In this document: piece by piece, positions 1 to 4,253 of the stretch
Numbering within the stretch: the first letter of the stretch is position 1
Layout: each line of letters opens with the position of its first letter
NCBI GenBank assembly: GCA_017556895.1
Contig: JAFYLX010000184.1
Span: 1 to 7,356, forward strand
Direction: 5' to 3'
Length of the DNA stretch: 7,356 nucleotides
Origin: Bacillota bacterium
GTDB taxonomy: Bacteria; Bacillota_A; Clostridia; Peptostreptococcales; Anaerovoracaceae
Made by a program: the position numbers and the translations under genes
Notes under the pieces: generated by a model
The model's database searches: none
What the model was told of the DNA's origin: nothing
What the model saw: only the letters and a program-made list of their open reading frames with translations

Positions 1-1
1 G

Positions 2-298
2 TGGCCGGAATTCGATATTCCTGGCAATAGACCATATAGAGAAGGAATGACAAGAGGAAGCCATCAGCCTACAATTAATGATTCTTGTATCAAATGTGGA
101 CTATGTGTAAGGGCTTGTCCTGTTGGAGCGCTAGACGAAGATTGTGAGAGCGTAAATGACGCTTGCATCTCATGTTTCCGTTGCATTAGAAACTGTCCGG
201 TAGGGGGCAGAGAGATTGTGACAGAAAGCTATATCAAGTTTGCAGCAGACTTTACAGAAAAACTAAAAGAAAGAAAAGAGAATAGATTCTTTTTATAA
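2..298 (+). CDS. C-terminal part of a flavodoxin/ferredoxin fusion protein (EFR1-like), 5' end outside window
   Basis: The frame is open from the left edge (first full codon at base 2) to the TAA at 296-298, so this is the end of a longer gene and the ATG at 47 is probably internal. Two perfect CxxCxxCxxxCP motifs at 86-121 and 164-199 would each bind a [4Fe-4S] cluster. The segment before them reads DIPGNRPYREG, which resembles the linker between the N-terminal flavodoxin-like domain and the ferredoxin domain in EFR1-family proteins; that assignment rests on memory of the family. A charged tail of about 30 residues (ESYIKFAADFTEKLKERKE) follows the second cluster. The likely role is cytoplasmic electron transfer; the partner is unknown. 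The next gene starts 13 bases downstream with no terminator between, so the two are probably cotranscribed. If the upstream part lacks a flavodoxin domain, this would be a simple 2[4Fe-4S] ferredoxin. Confidence 0.85.
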   Translation, partial: WPEFDIPGNRPYREGMTRGSHQPTINDSCIKCGLCVRACPVGALDEDCESVNDACISCFRCIRNCPVGGREIVTESYIKFAADFTEKLKERKENRFFL

Positions 299-311
299 GG
301 TGTAAGGGCAT

Positions 312-1019
312 ATGAGGCTTGTTGTAAGATTTAGTTCTTTAAAAAAATATGGGTGGCTAGCACTAGCTCTTTTTTTAGCAGAGCCGGCTTTTCTTATTGT
401 AGAATCTTGGCTTAATAAGTGTGGTATTTATATATCTTCGCCTGTTTCTAATGTTTTAAACGATATTTATATTATGGCCTTTTGTACGGTTTTATTTCTA
501 GGAATAAAGGAGTTCATAAATAACGGACCATTTTCGGAAAAACCTAAAAGAATAGCTAAAAACATACTCATTTGTCTTTTCTGCATTTTAATAATGATTC
601 TTGTAGCATCAACGGTGATGACGGCAAAAGATAATGGTTTGTGGGGTAGTTCAAGCCAAAGCACAATTGCTCCAAACACTCAGACCAAACCACAGCAGGT
701 GCCCGATAGATCCTATCAAATCTTTGAAAGAATGAAAGAAGAAGCATACGAAAAGATTTTCGATGAATACTTCAAAGATGAAAAATACACATACGAAATC
801 GATTATAATGCTAAGGGATATAGTAGGCTCATAGTTTATGAAGATGAAACTTGCATTGAATTCTTGATGTATGATGAAGCTTCAGGAGAAGAAAAGATTA
901 AGTACTTTGTTCACTATTCTTTTCCTAAGGACGAGACTGGTGCATGGGATTCATTAGTAGCAGATGTTGTTGCAACGTACAAGTATGATACAGAGTCACA
1001 AACTGTAGAACAACTGTAA
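312..1019 (+). CDS. Hypothetical membrane protein, three transmembrane segments plus soluble C-terminal domain
   Basis: A 235-residue protein that I do not recognise. Hydrophobic stretches near residues 14-31, 50-67 and 84-103 look like three membrane helices. A Ser/Thr/Pro/Gln-rich linker (about 112-132) follows, then a charged soluble domain of about 100 residues with predicted alpha/beta character (RMKEEAYEKIFDEYF, then a Tyr-rich beta segment). An odd number of helices puts the soluble domain on the opposite side from the N terminus. With the basic N terminus (MRLVVRFSSLKKYG) inside, the domain would lie outside the cell. The ATG at 312 is preceded in frame by a stop at 303-305, so the start cannot lie further upstream. 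The ribosome binding site is weak: AAGG at 297-300 is far and AAGGG at 304-308 is very close. It lies 13 bases after the ferredoxin-type gene and may be translated by coupling. Confidence 0.7.
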   Translation: MRLVVRFSSLKKYGWLALALFLAEPAFLIVESWLNKCGIYISSPVSNVLNDIYIMAFCTVLFLGIKEFINNGPFSEKPKRIAKNILICLFCILIMILVASTVMTAKDNGLWGSSSQSTIAPNTQTKPQQVPDRSYQIFERMKEEAYEKIFDEYFKDEKYTYEIDYNAKGYSRLIVYEDETCIEFLMYDEASGEEKIKYFVHYSFPKDETGAWDSLVADVVATYKYDTESQTVEQL

Positions 1020-1067
1020 TAGCAGGAGAGTCAATTAGCTGAAAATATTCGAATGTATTTATATTTG

Positions 1068-1100
1068 AACATCTAAAGATGTTGAAATTACGTTAATTTC
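1068..1100. promoter_or_regulatory. Two adjacent inverted repeats, candidate operators or RNA hairpins upstream of the antiporter gene
   Basis: Two perfect 7-bp dyads lie back to back: AACATCT / AGATGTT at 1068-1074 and 1077-1083 (2-base spacer), and GAAATTA / TAATTTC at 1084-1090 and 1094-1100 (spacer CGT). Neither is followed by a T-run, so they do not look like terminators. The second dyad falls between the proposed -35 and -10 boxes at 1082-1109, a typical place for a repressor site. AT-rich DNA yields chance dyads, so the functional claim is an inference. Confidence 0.35.
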
Positions 1101-1109
1101 GTGTTAAAA
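1082..1109 (+). promoter_or_regulatory. Candidate sigma-A promoter for the NhaC antiporter
   Basis: The -35 is TTGAAA at 1082-1087 and the -10 is TTAAAA at 1104-1109, with a 16-base spacer; the start would be near 1116. A TATAAT at 1121-1126 is a better -10 but has no good -35 and would start transcription almost at the terminator hairpin. Either way the transcript meets the hairpin at 1137-1168 before the antiporter start. Confidence 0.4.
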
Positions 1110-1136
1110 TGACACTTGTTTATAATTTACGGTTAT

Positions 1137-1168
1137 AAAAAACTTCCGGAAACTCTGGGAGTTTTTTT
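1137..1168 (+). terminator. Terminator-like hairpin in front of the NhaC gene
   Basis: AAAAAACTTCC at 1137-1147 pairs with GGGAGTTTTTT at 1157-1167 (11 pairs, one G-U), with a 9-base loop and a run of seven T. The A-rich left arm would also allow termination on the minus strand. It may end the upstream ferredoxin/membrane-protein operon. However, only 35 bases separate its T-run from the next start codon and no promoter is visible in them, so it may instead be an attenuator in the antiporter leader. Confidence 0.75.
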
Positions 1169-1185
1169 ACGCATAGTTTATGCGT
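1169..1185 (+). other. Short perfect hairpin just upstream of the NhaC ribosome binding site
   Basis: ACGCATA at 1169-1175 and TATGCGT at 1179-1185 form a 7-bp stem with a 3-base loop. It directly follows the T-run of the previous hairpin and lies 7 bases before AGGAGG at 1193-1198. It could protect the 5' end of a processed mRNA or influence ribosome access. There is no T-run, so it is not itself a terminator. Confidence 0.45.
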
Positions 1186-1203
1186 TAGAAATAGGAGGAA
1201 CTT

Positions 1204-2514
1204 ATGAAAGAAGCAAATTTTAAAGCATTATTACCTATTGGTGTGTTCCTTGTTCTTTACCTAGGCCTTGGTATCTTATTCGAATACGTACTTAAGGTAG
1301 GTATGGGATTCTATAACATTCCAATCGTAGTAGTTTTCGTAATCGCATTACTTGTTGCTTGTCTTCAGAACAAGTCATTAAGCTTTGATGAAAAGCTTGG
1401 TGTAATGGGCAGAGGCGTAGGCGATAAGAATATCATCACAATGATTCTTATCTTCATGCTAGCTGGTATGTTCGTTGGCGTAGTTGGTAGAAGCAGTGCT
1501 GAATCCGTAGCATACTTCTTCTTATCCTTTATCCCATCACAGTACGCAGTATTAGTATTATTCGTTGTTGCTGCATTCGTATCCCTTGCAATGGGTACAT
1601 CTGTAGGTACTATTACATTAATCACTCCGATTGCTGTTGCAGTAGCACAGAGCACAGGCTTCGCAATTCCATTATGCGTTGGTCCAGTAGTTGGTGGTGC
1701 AATGTTCGGTGACAACTTATCCTTTATCTCCGATACTACAATCGCTGCTTGTAACGGTCAGGGATGTAAGATGCATGAAAAGTTCAAAGAAAACTTCGGT
1801 ATCGCACTTCCTGCAGCGCTAATCACATTAGTAATTTTATTCATCCAGAGCATGGGTATCCCTGCTGGTGAAGCAGTAATCAACGATTACAACTTAGTTC
1901 AGATTATCCCTTACATCTTAGTTCTTGTAGGTGGTATCGCTCGTATCAACGTATTCGTAGTACTAATCATCGGTATCGTTTCCGGTGCGGCTATTATGCT
2001 TGCAACTGGTGCAACAGAAGCTACAGCTATCTTAGCTAGCATGGGCTCTGGCGTATCCGGTATGTTCGAAACTTCCATGGTTGCAATTTTAGTTGCTGCT
2101 ATCTGTGCTCTAATTGCTGAACACGGCGGCTTTGAAGCTTTACTTCAGCTAATCAAGAAAGTATTCAAGGGTAAGAAGGGCGGTATGCTTGGTATGGGTC
2201 TATTAGTTGGTGCAATGGACATCGCAACAGCTAATAACACAGTAGCGATCGTTATGGCTAACCCAATCGCTAAGGAAATGGCTGAAGACTACGGTATTAC
2301 TGCAAGCAAGACTGCATCCATCTTAGATACATTCTCTTGTGTATTCCAAGGAATTATTCCTTACGGTGCTCAGATGCTAGTTGCTATCTCTGCAGTTACT
2401 ACTCTTGGTTTTAACGTAACAGCATTTGAATTAATTCCACAGTTAATTTATCCATTCGTTTTATTACTAAGCTCTTTAGTATTTATCTTCTTTGTACCAA
2501 CAAAGGATAGATAA
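1204..2514 (+). CDS. NhaC-family Na+/H+ antiporter
   Basis: A 436-residue, very hydrophobic integral membrane protein with about 11-12 predicted helices, a normal length for the NhaC family (ion transporter superfamily). Family hallmarks are visible: GDNLSFISDTT at residues 169-179, ATANNTVAIVMANPIAK at 341-357, and SILDTFSCVFQGIIPYGAQ at 372-390. The two repeated discontinuous-helix regions are expected to form the transport path. Members exchange cytoplasmic Na+ for H+, but some relatives exchange organic or amino acids (for example malate/lactate MleN), so the substrate is not certain. The start is well supported by AGGAGG at 1193-1198, 5 bases before the ATG. Codon use is visibly more biased (many ATC, GGT, GTA, TTC) than in the neighbouring genes, which suggests high expression. 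It appears monocistronic: a terminator-like hairpin precedes it and a strong terminator follows it. Confidence 0.93.
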   Translation: MKEANFKALLPIGVFLVLYLGLGILFEYVLKVGMGFYNIPIVVVFVIALLVACLQNKSLSFDEKLGVMGRGVGDKNIITMILIFMLAGMFVGVVGRSSAESVAYFFLSFIPSQYAVLVLFVVAAFVSLAMGTSVGTITLITPIAVAVAQSTGFAIPLCVGPVVGGAMFGDNLSFISDTTIAACNGQGCKMHEKFKENFGIALPAALITLVILFIQSMGIPAGEAVINDYNLVQIIPYILVLVGGIARINVFVVLIIGIVSGAAIMLATGATEATAILASMGSGVSGMFETSMVAILVAAICALIAEHGGFEALLQLIKKVFKGKKGGMLGMGLLVGAMDIATANNTVAIVMANPIAKEMAEDYGITASKTASILDTFSCVFQGIIPYGAQMLVAISAVTTLGFNVTAFELIPQLIYPFVLLLSSLVFIFFVPTKDR

Positions 2515-2544
2515 TTAGAGATAATTGGAAATAATAAATAACAT

Positions 2545-2590
2545 AAAAAATATGGACAGTCGGCTACTTATAGCTAACTGTCCATTTTTT
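2545..2590. terminator. Bidirectional terminator between convergent genes
   Basis: ATGGACAGT at 2552-2560 pairs with ACTGTCCAT at 2577-2585. A smaller inner stem (GGCTA 2562-2566 with TAGCT 2571-2575) sits inside. Six A precede the stem and six T end it, so it can stop transcription from both sides. It lies between the NhaC gene (plus strand) and the HTH-Uma2 gene (minus strand), whose stop codon is only 13 bases away. Confidence 0.9.
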
Positions 2591-2602
2591 ATTTGCATAT
2601 TA

Positions 2603-3376
2603 TTACTCTTCATATAAGAAGGCTATTTCTTCTTTAATTTCTTTCATATCTACGTAACACTCATTGTTCCAAATTGCAACCGGTATTTTTTCATCAAATG
2701 TGTATAGGAAGGTGTTTATATCATCTCCGAGTAAATATACGATGACCTTTTGATTGTCAGGATCCACTAGCCAGTATTCGCGCACACCTGCTTCGGAGTA
2801 TTTGAGAAACTTGATAGTGTAATCTTTCTTTTTTGTGGAAGGTGATAGGACCTCAACAACTAAATCTGGTGCACCTTCTATATTTTTTCGCGAAATTTTA
2901 CTTTTGTCACATACTACAAAAACATCTGGTTGAACAGCTGTTTTGCTATCATCCGCTTGCAAATGGACATCACAAGGTGCAACTGTAACAGAACAAGTGC
3001 CTTTGTTTTGTATAACGTGTTGCTTCAATTGAAAACCAATGTTAAAAGTGATTAGTTGGTGTTCGTGTGTGGCACCGGACATATCATAAAGGACTCCATC
3101 TATCAACTCTACACATGCATCCACCGGAAACGCTTCTAAATCTTCTCTAGTATATTCGCCCTGTGGTTTAGCCATATATTGGAATGCTGTCTCGCTGAAT
3201 CTACTTTTGGAAGAAAGCACTCGCTCCAGTGCTAGCAATGTCTCGTAACGTGGCTTCATAGTAGTACCTGAAAAAATCTTTTGAATAGTGCTTATAGGTA
3301 CACCTGAGAGGACAGAGAGTCTTTCGTTGCTATATCCAAGTTCCACTTTTCTTTTTTTCATTTCTTCGATATTCAT
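2603..3376 (-). CDS. XRE-type helix-turn-helix fused to a Uma2/DUF820 PD-(D/E)XK nuclease-like domain
   Basis: A 257-residue, apparently soluble protein. Residues 1-55 form an XRE/Cro-like helix-turn-helix (NERLSVLSGVPISTIQKIF, then a KPRYETLLALERVL helix). From about residue 74 to the end it matches the Uma2 family (DUF820): VELIDGVLYDMS at 89-100, QPDVFVV at 149-155, GAPDLVVEVLSPST at 168-181, then a Lys-rich turn and GVREYWLVDP at 197-206. Candidate active-site residues are E90, D151, D171, E175 and a Lys in 182-189, so the nuclease core looks intact. The cellular function of Uma2 proteins is largely unknown; calling it an endonuclease is family knowledge, not shown here. The fused domain suggests DNA binding or self-regulation. 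The start is supported by AGGAGG (minus strand, 3383-3388), 6 bases before the ATG. A promoter is present, and it is transcribed alone and divergently from the riboswitch. Confidence 0.88.
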   Translation of the reverse strand: MNIEEMKKRKVELGYSNERLSVLSGVPISTIQKIFSGTTMKPRYETLLALERVLSSKSRFSETAFQYMAKPQGEYTREDLEAFPVDACVELIDGVLYDMSGATHEHQLITFNIGFQLKQHVIQNKGTCSVTVAPCDVHLQADDSKTAVQPDVFVVCDKSKISRKNIEGAPDLVVEVLSPSTKKKDYTIKFLKYSEAGVREYWLVDPDNQKVIVYLLGDDINTFLYTFDEKIPVAIWNNECYVDMKEIKEEIAFLYEE

Positions 3377-3454
3377 AAAATACCTCCTGCATATTATCTC
3401 AGAGACTCTTCAAAGCGTGTCGTCAATTATTCTTGTTGTCTTTTGCATACCATA

Positions 3455-3483
3455 ATTGTACCATTTTAATACCGTATCGCCAA
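3455..3483 (-). promoter_or_regulatory. Promoter of the HTH-Uma2 gene
   Basis: Read on the minus strand, the -35 is TTGGCG (3478-3483) and the -10 is TACAAT (3455-3460), with a spacer of exactly 17 bases. The start would be near 3448, giving a leader of about 70 bases before the ATG. This is a good sigma-A match. Confidence 0.7.
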
Positions 3484-3492
3484 ACATATTCG

Positions 3493-3509
3493 TTCGACAT
3501 ATTTCGACA
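3493..3509. repeat. Short direct repeat TTCGACA between divergent promoters
   Basis: TTCGACA occurs at 3493-3499 and again at 3503-3509, 10 bases apart (about one helical turn). It lies between the -35 boxes of the two divergent promoters (3478-3483 minus, 3515-3520 plus). Spacing and position fit a protein binding site, possibly for the neighbouring HTH protein. It is short enough to be chance. Confidence 0.3.
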
Positions 3510-3514
3510 AGGGG

Positions 3515-3543
3515 TTGACAAGAAAATATTGAGGTGGTAATAT
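3515..3543 (+). promoter_or_regulatory. Near-consensus sigma-A promoter of the cobalamin riboswitch transcript
   Basis: TTGACA at 3515-3520 is a perfect -35. TAATAT at 3538-3543 is a close -10, and the spacer is 17 bases. Transcription would start near 3550, a few bases before the 5' arm of the riboswitch. This is the strongest promoter sequence in the window. Confidence 0.8.
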
Positions 3544-3563
3544 TCAACTGAACTGAATATTAT

Positions 3564-3730
3564 GCACGAGGCATTTTTTCGGAAGCTGGTTAGATTCCAG
3601 CACTGTGTCTCAGCAACCGTGATATCTACGAAAGGGATTGGCGTTTAATCGCAAGTCACTGGAGCATACGCTCTGGGAAGGCATCCTCGGTAGGCTATAA
3701 GGATTAAGTCGGTAGACCTGTCAGCCGTGC
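3564..3730 (+). promoter_or_regulatory. Cobalamin (B12) riboswitch aptamer
   Basis: The conserved blocks of the cobalamin riboswitch appear in order. GGAAgctGGT...GATTCC is at 3581-3597, CAGCAACCGTGA at 3611-3622, AAGTCACTGG at 3653-3662 and GGGAAGGC at 3675-3682. The B12-box AAGTCGGTAGACCTG is at 3706-3720. The outer P1 stem closes with GCAC...GGC (3564-3572) against GCCGTGC (3724-3730). Bound adenosyl- or related cobalamin normally reduces expression of downstream uptake or B12-linked genes. The ligand subtype cannot be read by eye. The aptamer is directly preceded by a strong promoter and followed by a T-run hairpin, consistent with control by transcription termination. Confidence 0.93.
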
Positions 3731-3736
3731 AAGTTC

Positions 3737-3772
3737 AATCAAGTCTTCTGAGGTAGGACGAGGGATTTTTTT
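3737..3772 (+). terminator. Probable expression-platform terminator of the riboswitch
   Basis: GTCTT at 3743-3747 pairs with AGGAC at 3755-3759, and AATC at 3737-3740 pairs with GATT at 3764-3767, followed by seven T (3766-3772). The stem is imperfect, with an internal loop. The segment CGAGGGAT (3759-3766) is also nearly complementary to ATCCTCG at 3683-3689 inside the aptamer, which would give a rival pairing. Both structures are hand-drawn and need folding. Confidence 0.5.
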
Positions 3773-3775
3773 ATT

Positions 3776-3794
3776 TACAAAAGTAGATTTTGTA
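3776..3794 (+). other. Small AT-rich hairpin between two terminators
   Basis: TACAAAA at 3776-3782 and TTTTGTA at 3788-3794 form a perfect 7-bp stem with a 5-base loop. It lies between the riboswitch terminator and the next terminator in a stretch with no reading frame. It may be part of a structured short RNA or simply chance in AT-rich DNA. Confidence 0.3.
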
Positions 3795-3809
3795 TTATGG
3801 AAAAGTACT

Positions 3810-3837
3810 AGGCACCTGGAAGAAGGGTGCCTTTTTT
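3810..3837 (+). terminator. Strong intrinsic terminator downstream of the riboswitch
   Basis: AGGCACC at 3810-3816 pairs with GGTGCCT at 3826-3832, a 7-bp mostly GC stem with a 9-base loop, followed by a T-run to 3837. No gene lies between the riboswitch and this terminator. The riboswitch transcript therefore appears to end here, about 285 bases from its start, unless it is read through. Confidence 0.88.
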
Positions 3838-3877
3838 ATTTGTGAAATCACCATACGAAGACAACTTTTCATTCTCA

Positions 3878-3909
3878 AGGCGGCAGAGCCTTCTTAAAGC
3901 TCGCCGCCT
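3878..3909 (+). other. GC-rich hairpin without T-run, upstream of the DUF2292 gene
   Basis: AGGCGGC at 3878-3884 and GAGC at 3886-3889 pair with GCTC at 3899-3902 and GCCGCCT at 3903-3909. This makes 11 pairs with a single bulged A and a 9-base loop. It is the most GC-rich spot in an AT-rich stretch and is not followed by T on either strand, so it is not a standard terminator. It could be an mRNA-stabilising or processing structure. The rest of 3838-3968 is AT-rich with no convincing promoter and no reading frame. Confidence 0.55.
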
Positions 3910-3968
3910 CTCCTAAAGTAAACTAATAAATATTTATATATTTTGAGAATATAAGAGAAAGGAGAAAC

Positions 3969-4130
3969 ATGTCTGAAGTAAAAAAAGAAACTAATCAAAT
4001 TCTTTTGACGAAAGAAGAACAAAAGCTAATTGAATTAATTAGAAAAATTGATTTCGGCGAAGCTAGGGTTGTTATAACAGATGGCAAACCAACGCGAATC
4101 GAAGAAATCAAAAAAAGTATCAAATTGTAG
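3969..4130 (+). CDS. DUF2292 (YezD-like) small protein
   Basis: A 53-codon gene. The translation ends LTKEEQKLIELIRKIDFGEA, then RVVITDGKPTRIEEIKKSIK-L, which is the DUF2292/YezD pattern: an N-terminal helix, a G-E turn, a beta hairpin with D-G-K-P, and a terminal R-I-E-E-I-K-K-S helix. The family's function is unknown to me; it is small, cytoplasmic and widespread in Firmicutes. The length is typical, so the gene looks intact. The start is supported by AAAGGAG at 3958-3964, 4 bases before the ATG. It lies about 240 bases after the cobalamin aptamer, behind two terminators, with no clear promoter of its own. Its stop codon overlaps an AGGAG (4129-4133) that serves a possible tiny reading frame at 4141. 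Confidence 0.85.
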   Translation: MSEVKKETNQILLTKEEQKLIELIRKIDFGEARVVITDGKPTRIEEIKKSIKL

Positions 4131-4140
4131 GAGACAAAAA

Positions 4141-4173
4141 ATGGAGCTGACCAGAAAACTGGAGGGTTCTTGA
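4141..4173 (+). CDS. Possible 10-residue leader peptide overlapping a terminator
   Basis: ATG at 4141 opens a frame reading MELTRKLEGS and stops at TGA 4171-4173. AGGAG at 4129-4133 is placed 7 bases upstream, the ideal spacing, and overlaps the stop of the DUF2292 gene, so coupled translation is plausible. The stop codon lies inside the left arm of the terminator at 4165-4218. A ribosome finishing this frame would cover that arm and could prevent termination. I do not recognise the peptide and a chance frame is quite possible. Confidence 0.35.
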   Translation: MELTRKLEGS

Positions 4174-4218
4174 TTATTTAAACACATTATAGTGTTAGTA
4201 ATCGAGAAGCCTTTTTTT
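4165..4218 (+). terminator. Long-stem terminator or attenuator in front of the surface protein gene
   Basis: GGTTCTTGATTA at 4165-4176 pairs with TAATCGAGAAGCC at 4199-4211 (12 pairs, one G-U, one bulged G). An inner stem AACAC 4181-4185 / GTGTT 4192-4196 closes a 6-base loop, and seven T follow (4212-4218). A rival upstream hairpin (GAGC 4144-4147 with GTTC 4166-4169, and CCAG 4151-4154 with CTGG 4159-4162, AAAA loop) shares bases with the left arm, as in attenuators. Only 35 bases separate the T-run from the next start codon. Confidence 0.85.
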
Positions 4219-4253
4219 GTTTACTAAATACATTTTAGAAAGGAAACAAAAAA

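Noticed and set aside
467..679. Minus-strand open frame of 70 codons
   Set aside because: It lies wholly inside the plus-strand membrane-protein gene and shows no recognisable domain.
1023..1076. AGGAGAG at 1024-1030 after the membrane-protein stop, as a ribosome binding site for a small gene
   Set aside because: No start codon lies at the right distance. The nearest ATG (1053) opens only seven codons.
1365..1715. Minus-strand open frame of 116 codons
   Set aside because: It is antisense to the well-supported NhaC gene. Its Thr/Ala/Pro-rich, low-complexity translation is a shadow of that gene's codon use.
3485..3515. SOS (LexA) box near TTCGACATATTTCGAC
   Set aside because: The two halves are direct rather than inverted repeats and do not match the CGAAC-GTTCG palindrome of Firmicutes.
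4141..4218. A known riboswitch class or an ANTAR-type paired hairpin in front of the surface gene
   Set aside because: I found no conserved core of a riboswitch class I know. The 6-base loop ATTATA lacks the G at position 4 expected for ANTAR targets, and the first loop has only four bases.
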